A stretch of 64,000 bases of DNA, taken from positions 248,001-312,000 of the forward strand of contig NZ_JBEPOC010000001.1 in NCBI RefSeq assembly GCF_040546585.1. The letters are read 5' to 3'. Below the pieces are notes generated by a model. It saw only the letters and a list, made by a program, of their open reading frames with translations. It was not told the DNA's origin and searched no databases. The DNA comes from Marmoricola sp. OAE513 (GTDB lineage: Bacteria > Actinomycetota > Actinomycetes > Propionibacteriales > Nocardioidaceae). Positions 50,284-58,315 of the stretch are shown here, in pieces (position 1 is the stretch's first letter; each line of letters starts with the position of its first letter). The translations under genes and the position numbers were made by a program.

Positions 50284-51510
50284 CTAGAGGAACCGCGCCG
50301 TGTACGCCGCGAACCGCTCCCGCAGGTCGTCGACATCCAGGCCGACGTCCTCGGCGCGGTAGTCGATCCGTCCGTGCCGGTCGCGCTGGTGGTTGTCCAG
50401 GTAGCCGCGCAGCGCCGCCCGTGCCTCGTCGGTCACGGGCTCCCCCGCGAGCTCGTAGACACCTTCAGCGGTGCCGAGGTCGTCGGCCATGAACTCGTCG
50501 AAGCGCACGTCGAGCGAGCTCGACGGGTCGAGCACGTCCCGGTCACGGACCAGCGCATCGAGCATCAGCGCGATCCGGTCGGCCCAGTAACGACCGAGTC
50601 GCTCGACCGGAACCGGCGAGCGGTGCATCCGGGCGCTGTAGACGACCATCGTCGCCATCGAGACCACCACCGAGACCGGGTCGCGGTGGGTGACGACGAC
50701 GGCCGCCCCCGGGAAGACGTCGGCCAGGACCGGCAGCTGCTCGAGGTGCTGGGGCGACTTGAGCAGCCAGCGCCGTCCGCCGCGCAGGTGCTGCAGAGCG
50801 GCGAGCTGCACCCGCAGGTGGGCGTAGTGCGGGGTCTGGTCGCAGGCCAGGTAGTGGTCGCGCCAGGCCGGCACCTCGGCGATCGTCTCGTAGAACATCG
50901 TCGAGAAGTCGTTGGCCAGGAGCTGGATCTCCTCGTGCACGTGGTCGGTCGTCATCTCGTGCATGCGCTTGAAGTGCGGCATCGCCTCGTCGGCGAACCA
51001 GACCGCCTGCCCGGTGCGCTCGCGCCTCGGCTCGACGTGGTCGCGCTCGGCCGCCACCGGGAACGGCTCGACGCTCTCCCAGTACGGCAGCGAACGGAAC
51101 GTCGGGCCGGCGGAAAGCAGGTTGTGCAGGTGCGTCGTGCCGGTGCGCGGGAGTCCGGCGATCACCACGGGTGGCAGCAGGTCCACGTCACGGATCTCCG
51201 GGTGCCGGGCCAGCAGATCGGTGAGCAGCAACCGGTTCTTCAGCATCTGCAGCAGCTGGGTGTGCAGGTTGAGGAGTCCCGCCGGCGTCACGTCCTCCAC
51301 CTCCCGCAGGGCGGCGAGCAGCACGCCGAGCCGGTCGGTGTAGTCGCGCGGCCCGAAGTCGGTCAGCCCGGTCTGCTCCGACGCCATCGCGTGCAGCTGG
51401 TCGGAGTCCAGCCGCAGGTCGGCGGCCATCGTTCCCATCACCTCGAAGATCGCGGTGACGTCCGAGGAGAACTCGGGCACTGCGAGATCGGTCAGTCTCA
51501 CTGCTTCCAT
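50284..51510 (-). CDS. Sulfotransferase family protein
   Basis: A 408-residue protein with the 5'-phosphosulfate loop PPVVIAGLPRTGTTHLHNLL near residues 122-141 and the 3'-phosphate motif VVVTHRDPVSVVVSMATM near 272-289, the PAPS-binding pair of bacterial sulfotransferase-family proteins. The N-terminal ~115 residues are helical. Acceptor unknown. It is divergent from tetR with a 33-bp gap holding a palindromic operator, so it is likely controlled by that regulator. Confidence 0.85.
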   Translation of the reverse strand: MEAVRLTDLAVPEFSSDVTAIFEVMGTMAADLRLDSDQLHAMASEQTGLTDFGPRDYTDRLGVLLAALREVEDVTPAGLLNLHTQLLQMLKNRLLLTDLLARHPEIRDVDLLPPVVIAGLPRTGTTHLHNLLSAGPTFRSLPYWESVEPFPVAAERDHVEPRRERTGQAVWFADEAMPHFKRMHEMTTDHVHEEIQLLANDFSTMFYETIAEVPAWRDHYLACDQTPHYAHLRVQLAALQHLRGGRRWLLKSPQHLEQLPVLADVFPGAAVVVTHRDPVSVVVSMATMVVYSARMHRSPVPVERLGRYWADRIALMLDALVRDRDVLDPSSSLDVRFDEFMADDLGTAEGVYELAGEPVTDEARAALRGYLDNHQRDRHGRIDYRAEDVGLDVDDLRERFAAYTARFL

Positions 51511-51521
51511 GCCGCGCCTAC

Positions 51522-51544
51522 TTCCGTTACGTTCTGTATCGGAA
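51522..51544. promoter_or_regulatory. Palindromic TetR-type operator
   Basis: TTCCGTTAC (51522-51530) and GTATCGGAA (51536-51544) form 9-base arms matching at 8 positions, with a 5-base centre. It fills the gap between the divergent sulfotransferase and tetR starts and ends on the A of the tetR ATG, the usual place for an autoregulated TetR operator. Confidence 0.72.
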
Positions 51545-52089
51545 TGGTGACACAGGCCTCAGCCTCTGAACAGAGCCTCGGGCGGCCCCGCGACGGCCGG
51601 ATCGACGAGGCGGTGCTGGACGCCGTCCGGGCGCTCCTGCTGGAGGTCGGCTACGCCGGCCTCTCCCTCACCGCGATTGCCGAGCGGGCCGGCACCACGC
51701 GCCCCGCCCTCGCCCGACGGTGGGCGTCACTCGACCACCTCGTGCACGAAGCGGCGTTCCCGCAGTCGCTGACGATCCCCGCGCCCGACGGATCGCCGTC
51801 GGTCCGCGACCTGGTCGCCGGCTCGCTGGCGGCGTTCTCCCACCCCGTCGCCCGCGCCGCCGCTCCGGGGCTCGTCGCGGCGATCACCGCCGACCCGAGC
51901 CTGCACGCCGCCCTGCTCCTGCGCTTCTCCGACGCGCTCGGCGGGATCGAGCAACCGCTGCTCGACCTCGTCGCGGGTGCCGCGTTCTTCGCCCTGCTGC
52001 TCCACCCCGACGACCTCGCCACACCGGAGGGACACCGTCGCTGGGTCGACCGGATCACCCACCTCATCACGGAAGGCACGTCCCGATGA
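51544..52089 (+). CDS. TetR family transcriptional regulator
   Basis: A 181-residue regulator. The N-terminal HTH reads GYAGLSLTAIAERAGTTRPA at about residues 37-56, followed by a variable ligand domain. The ligand is unknown. Its gene overlaps the DUF1214 gene by ATGA, so they form an operon. It probably represses itself and the divergent sulfotransferase through the palindrome at 51522-51544, with the DUF1214 protein coexpressed. An alternative GTG start is one codon later. Confidence 0.85.
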   Translation: MVTQASASEQSLGRPRDGRIDEAVLDAVRALLLEVGYAGLSLTAIAERAGTTRPALARRWASLDHLVHEAAFPQSLTIPAPDGSPSVRDLVAGSLAAFSHPVARAAAPGLVAAITADPSLHAALLLRFSDALGGIEQPLLDLVAGAAFFALLLHPDDLATPEGHRRWVDRITHLITEGTSR

Positions 52090-53240
52090 ACCAGAACTGG
52101 GAAACCACCGCAGCCTGGCAGGAGCTCCTCGCCGGGCTCGACGAGCTGCAGGCGAGCTTCCTCGAGGGCGACCGCGCGGTCACCACCGAGACCGGCGTGG
52201 TCAACGGCTACCGGATGCTGGGCACGATCCTCGGCATCGGCCTGGACATCTACCTCTACCCGGAGAAGAGCCGACCGGTCTGGGTCGACACCGTCACCCC
52301 GTTCCGCCGAGACCGGCGCTGGGGCGGCGACAACACCGACGCGGCGTACGCGTTCGCGATCTTCGACCCGGACCGCACCTACCGGATCTGGGGTACCCGC
52401 AACGACAGCGCGTACTTCTCCGTGACGGTCTACAACGAACCCTCGCCCGGCGCCTGGTCGGACAAGGTGATCGGCGTCGTCAACGACGCCGACCTGGAAT
52501 TCGACGACGCCGGGAACTTCAGCTTCTACCTCGGCGCACGGAAGCCGGAAGGGTACGACGGCCCGTGGATCCAGTTCACGCCGGACACGGCCGCCGCTCT
52601 CACCCGCGACTACCAGGCAGATCCTCTGACCGGGAAGCCGGTGGAGTGGCACATCGAGTGCCTCGACGAACCGGACCCGATCGTCCGCTCGGACGCTGCC
52701 ACCGCGCAGGCGCTGCGGTCCACGCTGAGCTGGATGCGGACGATGTTCATGATCGTGCCGATGACGATCAAGGAGCGGGTGGACGAGGACCGGCTCGGAC
52801 TCGGGCACGAGACGCCGGACGGCGTGAACATGGTGGCCGAGCCCTACCGGGTGCCGGACTTCAACTTCGGCTGGTCGGCGACCGACGCGACGTACTGCTT
52901 CGGGTCCTACGACCTCGAGGCCGACGAGGCGCTGGTGCTCACCTACACGCCCCCGAACAGCTTCCGGTTCTGGAACTTCATGCCGTGGACCGAGTACATG
53001 GCCGGGCACAACGCCGCGGACGGCAAGACGTCGCTCAACAACCACACCGCCGTCAAGAACAGCGACGGAAGCATCACGATCGTGGTGGCCCGCACGCAGC
53101 TCGACCACCCCAACGCCGTGACCACGCTCGACAACCAGCGCGGCATGCTCGCGTTCCGCTGGTTCCTGGCCGACGAGGTGCCGGAGAAGCCCGTGGTCGA
53201 GCTGGTGAAGACGGGAGACGCGCCGACTGCGCTCACCTGA
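52086..53240 (+). CDS. DUF1214 domain-containing protein
   Basis: A 384-residue soluble protein. The second half has RIWGTRNDSAYFSVTVYNEP earlier and later SFRFWNFMPWTEYMAGHN and SITIVVARTQLDHPNAVTTL, matching the DUF1214/DUF1254 beta-sandwich pair. These proteins often neighbour sulfotransferase-like and steroid or lipid-related genes in actinobacteria, but no enzyme activity is established. It is co-transcribed with the tetR gene (ATGA overlap). Confidence 0.78.
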   Translation: MNQNWETTAAWQELLAGLDELQASFLEGDRAVTTETGVVNGYRMLGTILGIGLDIYLYPEKSRPVWVDTVTPFRRDRRWGGDNTDAAYAFAIFDPDRTYRIWGTRNDSAYFSVTVYNEPSPGAWSDKVIGVVNDADLEFDDAGNFSFYLGARKPEGYDGPWIQFTPDTAAALTRDYQADPLTGKPVEWHIECLDEPDPIVRSDAATAQALRSTLSWMRTMFMIVPMTIKERVDEDRLGLGHETPDGVNMVAEPYRVPDFNFGWSATDATYCFGSYDLEADEALVLTYTPPNSFRFWNFMPWTEYMAGHNAADGKTSLNNHTAVKNSDGSITIVVARTQLDHPNAVTTLDNQRGMLAFRWFLADEVPEKPVVELVKTGDAPTALT

Positions 53241-53276
53241 GCGCGTCCGTCACCTCGCGTCGCGCGGTTCGCTGAT

Positions 53277-53310
53277 TTGACAATGATTCCCATTTCAAAT
53301 GAGAATCATT
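53277..53310 (+). promoter_or_regulatory. Zur box overlapping the znuA promoter
   Basis: AATGATTCCCATTT (53282-53295) and AAATGAGAATCATT (53297-53310) are 14-base arms with one mismatch around a single central base, the form of actinobacterial Zur/Fur sites. A -35 TTGACA at 53277-53282 and a -10-like GAGAAT at 53301-53306 (18-base spacer) lie within it. The start would then fall at about 53313-53314, on the znuA ATG, giving a leaderless mRNA. Confidence 0.85.
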
Positions 53311-53313
53311 CCC

Positions 53314-54249
53314 ATGTTCCGCATCCCCCGATCCCGCTCCCTGAAGGTCGCACTCGCCGGCCTCATCCTGCTCCCGCTCTCCGCGTGCGGGGGTTCCGAC
53401 GACGGGCGCACGACCGTCGTCGCCTCGTTCTACCCGCTGCAGTTCGTCGCCGAGCGCATCGTCGGTGACCACGCCAAGGTCGAGAACCTGACGGCGCCCG
53501 GGGTCGAACCGCACGACCTGGAGCTGAAGACCCGCCAGGTCGCCGAGCTGGCCGGCTCCGACCTGGTGCTGTTCGAGGCAGGGCTCCAGCCCGCGGTCGA
53601 CAAGGCGATCGAGAACTCCGGTCCTGACGAGCGGCTCGACGTCGCCTCGGTGATCGAGCTCCACCACGAGGACGAGCACGCCGATGAGCACGGCGAGGAC
53701 CACGAGGAGGGCGCCGGCCACGACCACGACGGTGACCCGCACTTCTGGCAGGACCCGACCCTGCTCGCCCAGGTGGCGGACTCCTTCACCGCGAAGATGG
53801 CGAAGATCGATCCCGACCACGCCGCCGACTACCGCGCCAACAACGACGCCCTGCAGAAGGACCTGGCCGCCCTGGACCAGGAGATCAGCGCCGGCCTGCA
53901 GGCCTGCACCAGCCGTACCCTGGTGGTCAGCCACGACGCGTTCAACTACTTCGCCGAGCGCTACGACCTCGAGGTCCACGCCATCGCCGGCCTCTCCCCC
54001 GACGCCGAACCCTCGCCGAAGCACCTCGCCGAGCTCGCCGACCTGATCCGGACCGACAAGATCACGACCGTGTTCAACGAGACCCTGGCCAGCCCCAAGC
54101 TGGCGAAGACGCTGGCCGACGACCTCGGGATCACCACCGCGGTCCTCGACCCGATCGAGGGACTGAGCGACGCGACCGCCGGGAAGGACTACCTGTCCCT
54201 GATGCGGTCGAACCTCGCAGCGATCCAGAAGGCAGACTCCTGTTCATGA
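53314..54249 (+). CDS. znuA: Zinc-binding ABC substrate protein ZnuA
   Basis: A 311-residue lipoprotein of the metal-binding cluster A-I family. The signal peptide ends in LSAC. The His-rich loop is HHEDEHADEHGEDHEEG followed by HDHDGDPHFW, typical of zinc (not manganese) binders, and other metal ligands are PHDLELK and SHDAFNYF. I chose the ATG at 53314 because the Zur-box promoter predicts transcription starting there; an ATG at 53299 lies inside the operator. First gene of the znuACB-zur operon. Confidence 0.9.
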   Translation: MFRIPRSRSLKVALAGLILLPLSACGGSDDGRTTVVASFYPLQFVAERIVGDHAKVENLTAPGVEPHDLELKTRQVAELAGSDLVLFEAGLQPAVDKAIENSGPDERLDVASVIELHHEDEHADEHGEDHEEGAGHDHDGDPHFWQDPTLLAQVADSFTAKMAKIDPDHAADYRANNDALQKDLAALDQEISAGLQACTSRTLVVSHDAFNYFAERYDLEVHAIAGLSPDAEPSPKHLAELADLIRTDKITTVFNETLASPKLAKTLADDLGITTAVLDPIEGLSDATAGKDYLSLMRSNLAAIQKADSCS

Positions 54250-55055
54250 GCACCGCACCGAACCCCGTTCTCGAGGTGACCGGAGGGTCCGTCGAGATCG
54301 CGGGGAGACCGATCCTCCGCGACGTCGACCTGCGCGTCGATCCCGGCGAGGTGGTCGCCCTCCTCGGGGCCAACGGCTCCGGCAAGTCGACCCTGGTCAA
54401 GACCGTGGCCGGACTTCTCCCGCTCTCCGCGGGCGAGGTCCGGCTCTTCGGCGTCCCGCTGACGGGCTTCCGGTCGTGGTCGCGGCTCGGCTACGTCCCG
54501 CAGCGTTCCCCGATGGCCCAGGGCGTCCCTTCGACGGTGCGCGAGGTGGTGGCCTCGGGGCGGTTGTCCCGCCGCCGACCGTTCGTTCCCGAGCGGGCCG
54601 CGGACCGGGCAGCGGTGCACGCCGCCCTGGAGGCAGTCGGTCTGTCCGACCGCGCGCAGCACCCGGTGGGCATCCTGTCCGGTGGCCAGCAGCAGCGCGT
54701 GCTGCTCGCCCGCACGCTCGCCGGCGAACCGGACCTCCTGCTCCTCGACGAGCCGCTCGCCGGCGTCGACCTGGTCAGCCAGGACGCCCTCGCGGCCACG
54801 CTGGAGCACCTGACCGAACGAGGCACCACCGTCGTCGTCGTCCTCCACGAGCTCGGCCCGCTGGAGCCGCTGATCCAACGCGCGGTGACGCTGCGCGAGG
54901 GACGGGTCTCCTACGACGGGGACCCGTCGGGCGCACCCGGCCACGGCCACGGGCACGCGCACTGCGAGCCGTCCGCAGCTTCCCCGAGCCCCGTTCCCGG
55001 GGTCGTCCCCGGCGGATTCCCGGGTGTCGCCGCGCCCCTGGGTCGGGAGGGTTGA
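54246..55055 (+). CDS. znuC: Zinc ABC transporter ATPase ZnuC
   Basis: A 269-residue ABC ATPase with Walker A LLGANGSGKSTLVKTVAG, signature ILSGGQQQRVLLARTL, Walker B LLLLDEPLAGVD and H-loop His in VVVLHELG. The ~45-residue C-terminal tail contains GHGHGHAHCE and then a Pro-rich stretch, unusual for an ATPase. It overlaps znuA by 4 bases and znuB by 1 base. Confidence 0.93.
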   Translation: MSTAPNPVLEVTGGSVEIAGRPILRDVDLRVDPGEVVALLGANGSGKSTLVKTVAGLLPLSAGEVRLFGVPLTGFRSWSRLGYVPQRSPMAQGVPSTVREVVASGRLSRRRPFVPERAADRAAVHAALEAVGLSDRAQHPVGILSGGQQQRVLLARTLAGEPDLLLLDEPLAGVDLVSQDALAATLEHLTERGTTVVVVLHELGPLEPLIQRAVTLREGRVSYDGDPSGAPGHGHGHAHCEPSAASPSPVPGVVPGGFPGVAAPLGREG

Positions 55056-56044
55056 TGTTCGACATCCTGTTCTCCGACTTCATGGTGCGAGCCCTGCTCG
55101 CCGGGGCGGCGACCGGCCTCGCAGCTCCTGCCGTGGGCACCTACCTGGTCCAGCGACGACTGTCACTCCTGGGCGACGGCATCGGGCACATCACCGTGAC
55201 CGGCGTCGCCCTCGGCCTGCTGACCGGCGCCTCCCCGACGGCGACTGCCGTGGGCGTGGCGATCCTCGGGGCGCTCGTGATCGAGCTGATCCGTGCCACC
55301 GGCAAGGCCTCCGGTGACGTGGCGCTCGCGCTGCTCTTCTACGGCGGCATCGCCGGCGGTCTCATGATCGTCTCGTTCGCCGGCCAGGGTGCCTTCGCGC
55401 TGCAGTCCTACCTGTTCGGATCGATCGTCTCCATCTCCGACGCCGACGTCTGGGTGAGCATCGCGCTGGCCGCCGTGGTGATCACTCTCAGTGTCGCGCT
55501 GCGCCCGCAGCTCTTCGCCGTGGCGAACGACGAGGACCACGCCCGGACGACCGGCCTGCGTGCCGGCTACTACAACGTCCTGATCTCGGTGCTCGCCGCG
55601 GTCTCGGTCAGCGTCGCGATGCGCACCGTCGGCCTGCTTCTGGTCAGTGCCCTGATGGTCATCCCGGTGGCCACCGCCCAGCAGTTCGCCAAGGGATTCC
55701 GAGCCACCATGTTCGCCGCGATGGGAGCGGGCTTGCTGGCGGCCGTGGTCGGCATCACGACGACGGCGTACGTCGATGCGCCCCCGGGCGCCACGATCGT
55801 GCTGGTCTCTCTCCTCGGGTTCGCCGTGACCGCGCCGGTAGGCGTGCTGGTCCAGCGGCGCCGGCAGGCGCGGGTCCCGTTCGAGATGGCCGAGGAGCCC
55901 GAGCAGCAGCGGGTCCTCGAGCCGCACCGGCACCAGCACGGACCCGGGTGCGGGCACGTCGCGGTCGAGCACGGGGACCACGTCGACTACATCCACAACG
56001 GTCACCGCCACGCGGTGCACGGAGGTCACTATGACGAGCACTGA
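55055..56044 (+). CDS. znuB: Zinc ABC transporter permease ZnuB
   Basis: A 329-residue permease with eight or nine helices; RRLSLLGDGIGHITVTGVA near the start and RTVGLLLVSALMVIPVATAQ are the ZnuB-class signatures. The C-terminus adds ~50 residues with many His and a Cys (HRHQHGPGCGHVAVEHGDH ... HNGHRHAVHGGHYDEH), a probable metal-binding tail on the cytoplasmic face; that is inference. It overlaps zur by 14 bases. Confidence 0.93.
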   Translation: MFDILFSDFMVRALLAGAATGLAAPAVGTYLVQRRLSLLGDGIGHITVTGVALGLLTGASPTATAVGVAILGALVIELIRATGKASGDVALALLFYGGIAGGLMIVSFAGQGAFALQSYLFGSIVSISDADVWVSIALAAVVITLSVALRPQLFAVANDEDHARTTGLRAGYYNVLISVLAAVSVSVAMRTVGLLLVSALMVIPVATAQQFAKGFRATMFAAMGAGLLAAVVGITTTAYVDAPPGATIVLVSLLGFAVTAPVGVLVQRRRQARVPFEMAEEPEQQRVLEPHRHQHGPGCGHVAVEHGDHVDYIHNGHRHAVHGGHYDEH

Positions 56045-56426
56045 TCCCCGTCCGCTGCGCCCGACCCGGCAACGAACTGCCGTCGCCGGCGTTCTCCAGG
56101 GGTGCAACGAGTTCCGGACCGCCCAGCAGGTGCACGAGTCGCTGCGCGCGGCCGGCGACAACGTCGGCCTGTCCACCGTGTACCGCGCCCTCCAGGCGAT
56201 GGCCGACGCCGGCGAGATCGACGTGCTCCGTTCGGACGCCGGCGAGGCGTCGTACCGGCGGTGCAGCGACAGTCATCACCACCACCTCGTCTGCCGCTCC
56301 TGCGGTGCGACCGTGGAGGTCGAGGGCCCGGCCGTGGAGCGGTGGACCCACGGGGTCGCCGAGGACCACGGTTTCCGCGACGTCAGCCACACGCTCGAGA
56401 TCTTCGGGACCTGCGCGAACTGCTGA
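56031..56426 (+). CDS. zur: Zinc uptake regulator (Fur family)
   Basis: A 131-residue Fur-family repressor. DNA-binding helix LSTVYRALQAMADAG; regulatory metal ligands in SDSHHHHLVC; structural zinc cysteines CRSC and the C-terminal CANC. Together with the operon and the palindrome upstream of znuA, this identifies it as Zur. It probably represses its own operon when zinc is plentiful. Confidence 0.93.
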   Translation: MTSTDPRPLRPTRQRTAVAGVLQGCNEFRTAQQVHESLRAAGDNVGLSTVYRALQAMADAGEIDVLRSDAGEASYRRCSDSHHHHLVCRSCGATVEVEGPAVERWTHGVAEDHGFRDVSHTLEIFGTCANC

Positions 56427-56436
56427 ACGAGCGCTG

Positions 56437-56518
56437 GCTGCGTTGTCGTCGATCGACGTCCGCTCCGCTGCGCTGCGCTGAAGGACGCCTTCACTCCTCC
56501 GCCTTGCCATCGCACGTC
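56437..56518 (+). repeat. Dispersed intergenic repeat, copy C
   Basis: Forward copy of the 82-bp element, starting GCTGCGTTGTCGTCGATCGA, with core CGCTGAAGGACGCCT and CCTCCGCCTTGCCAT. It lies between the convergent zur and uppS genes. It shares long identical blocks with copy A. Confidence 0.85.
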
Positions 56519-56554
56519 CAGCAATCCGCGCTGCGCGCGAACTGCTGAACTCGC

Positions 56555-57364
56555 TCATCCGTTCGGCGCGAGGTCCTCGGCCGCCCCGAACTTCCGGGTG
56601 CGCTGCGCGTAGATCTCGATCGCCTTCCAGAGCTCGACCCGGTCCACGTCGGGCCAGAGCACATCGGTGAAGACGAACTCGGAGTAGGCGGCCTGCCACA
56701 GCATGAAGTTGCTGAGCCGCTCCTCCCCCGAGGTCCGCCAGACCATGTCGGCCTCGGGCACCTCGGGGACGTAGAGGTAGCGCGCGAAGGTGCGCTCGTC
56801 GATCCGGTTCGGGTTCACCTTGCCGGCGGCGACGTCGCGGGCCAGAGCAGCCGCGGCGTCCGCGATCTCGGCACGGCCGCCGTAGTTCACGCACATCGTC
56901 AGGGTGAGCACGTCGTTCGCCTGCGTCAGCTCCTCGGCGACCTGCAGCTCCTTGATCACCGAACGCCACAGCCGCGGCGCGCGTCCGGCCCAGCGGACCC
57001 GGACACCGAGCTCGTGCAGCTCCTCGCGCCGCCGGCGTACGACGTCGCGGTTGAAGCCCATCAGGAACCGGACCTCCTCGGGAGAGCGCGACCAGTTCTC
57101 GGTCGAGAAGGCGTACGCCGAGATCGCCTTCACGCCGATCTCGATCGCACCCTTGACGACCTCGACGAGCGCCTGCTCGCCACGCTCGTGGCCCGAGGTC
57201 CGCGGCAGCCCGCGCTGGTTGGCCCAGCGTCCGTTGCCGTCCATGATCACCGCGATGTGCTCGGGGACCAGGTCGGCCGGGATCGTCGGCGGCTTCGCTC
57301 CGCTGGGGTGCGGCTCGGGGTACTTCACCGGCCCGCGAGCTGCCTGACGTCGGGTTCTGCGCAC
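56555..57364 (-). CDS. uppS: Isoprenyl transferase (undecaprenyl/decaprenyl diphosphate synthase family)
   Basis: A 269-residue cis-prenyltransferase making the polyprenyl carrier for cell-wall glycans. HIAVIMDGNGRWANQRGLP holds the catalytic Asp, and SAYAFSTENWSRSPEE and MCVNYGGRAEI and WRTSGEERLSNFMLWQ follow the family. The first ~25 residues are variable and basic; GTG at 57364 is the start used, and a shorter one is possible. Product chain length cannot be read from sequence. Its neighbour is recO, as in other actinobacteria. Confidence 0.95.
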   Translation of the reverse strand: MRRTRRQAARGPVKYPEPHPSGAKPPTIPADLVPEHIAVIMDGNGRWANQRGLPRTSGHERGEQALVEVVKGAIEIGVKAISAYAFSTENWSRSPEEVRFLMGFNRDVVRRRREELHELGVRVRWAGRAPRLWRSVIKELQVAEELTQANDVLTLTMCVNYGGRAEIADAAAALARDVAAGKVNPNRIDERTFARYLYVPEVPEADMVWRTSGEERLSNFMLWQAAYSEFVFTDVLWPDVDRVELWKAIEIYAQRTRKFGAAEDLAPNG

Positions 57365-57431
57365 GGGACGAGGCTACGCGACCGACCGGAGCGGCGCGGA
57401 GCTTGCTCCGGCGTCCGCGGAGCGAGGAGCG

Positions 57432-57519
57432 TTGAGGAGCGCAGCGACGATCACCGAGCGTCCGAGGTTGCTCGTGACCGAGTGGCTGAAGTCCCGTTGA
57501 CGAGCGCAGCGAGGATCAC
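57432..57519. repeat. Pair of 23-bp direct repeats
   Basis: TTGAGGAGCGCAGCGACGAT (57432-57454 with CAC) and TTGACGAGCGCAGCGAGGAT (57497-57519 with CAC) are 65 bp apart and differ at two positions. They lie in the 163-bp gap between recO and uppS, which also has short GGAGC inverted repeats. I see no gene there. Confidence 0.6.
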
Positions 57520-57527
57520 GTCGAGAC

Positions 57528-58256
57528 CTAGCCCGTGGCGTACGGCATCGACCGGAGCCCTCGCTCCAGGTGCCAGGCCAGGTACGCCGAGACCAGCCCG
57601 CGCGCCTCGCGACGGTCACGGTCGTCGGCCTGCGCGACCCCGGGCCAGTCCCCCGCGAGCAGCGCCCCGAGCAGGGCGATCGTGGACAGGGTCGGGTGAG
57701 CAGACCCCGGCATCCGGCAGTCGGCGCAGAGCACGCCACCCGAGGCCGGGTGGAACGCGCGGTGCGGACCCTCCAGCCCGCAGCGGGCGCACCCGTCGAA
57801 GGAGGGCGCGTAGCCGGCGACGGCCAGCGAGCGCAGGATGAACGAGTCCATCACGTCCGAGGGCCGGTAGTCGCCGGACGCCATCGCCCGCAGGCCACCG
57901 ATCAGGAGCTGGTACTGCTGCACCGACGGCTCGCGCTCTTCGGCGACCAACCGCTCGGCGGTCTCCACCATCACCGACGCCGCCGTGTAGCGGTCGTAGT
58001 CGGAGCTGATCGACTCCCCGAAGGGGGCCCGGGTGACCGCCTGGGTGATCGTGTCGAGGTTGCGCCCCTCGGCGAGCTGCAGGTCCACGTGGGTGAACGG
58101 TTCCAGCCGTGACCCGAAGCGTGAGGACGTACGCCGGACGCCCTTGGCGACCGCGCGGATGACACCGTGCTGACGCGTCAGCAGCGTGATGATGCGGTCC
58201 GCCTCCGCGAGCTTGCGCGTGCGCAGCACGATCGCTTCGTCGGTGTAGAGGGGCAC
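57528..58256 (-). CDS. recO: DNA repair protein RecO
   Basis: A 242-residue recombination mediator that loads RecA with RecR. It has an N-terminal OB fold (YTDEAIVLRTRKLAEADRI, then GVIRAVAKGVRRTSSRFG) and a C-terminal zinc-finger-like CARCGLEGPHRAFHPASGGV followed by LCADC. I chose the GTG at 58256 because it gives the usual PLYTDEAIVLR start with GGGGAG about nine bases upstream. Confidence 0.95.
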   Translation of the reverse strand: MPLYTDEAIVLRTRKLAEADRIITLLTRQHGVIRAVAKGVRRTSSRFGSRLEPFTHVDLQLAEGRNLDTITQAVTRAPFGESISSDYDRYTAASVMVETAERLVAEEREPSVQQYQLLIGGLRAMASGDYRPSDVMDSFILRSLAVAGYAPSFDGCARCGLEGPHRAFHPASGGVLCADCRMPGSAHPTLSTIALLGALLAGDWPGVAQADDRDRREARGLVSAYLAWHLERGLRSMPYATG

Positions 58257-58315
58257 CCGAGCATTCTCCCCCCTCGGGCCAGGATTCACGCCCTGGACGC
58301 GCTGGTGCGCCGCGG

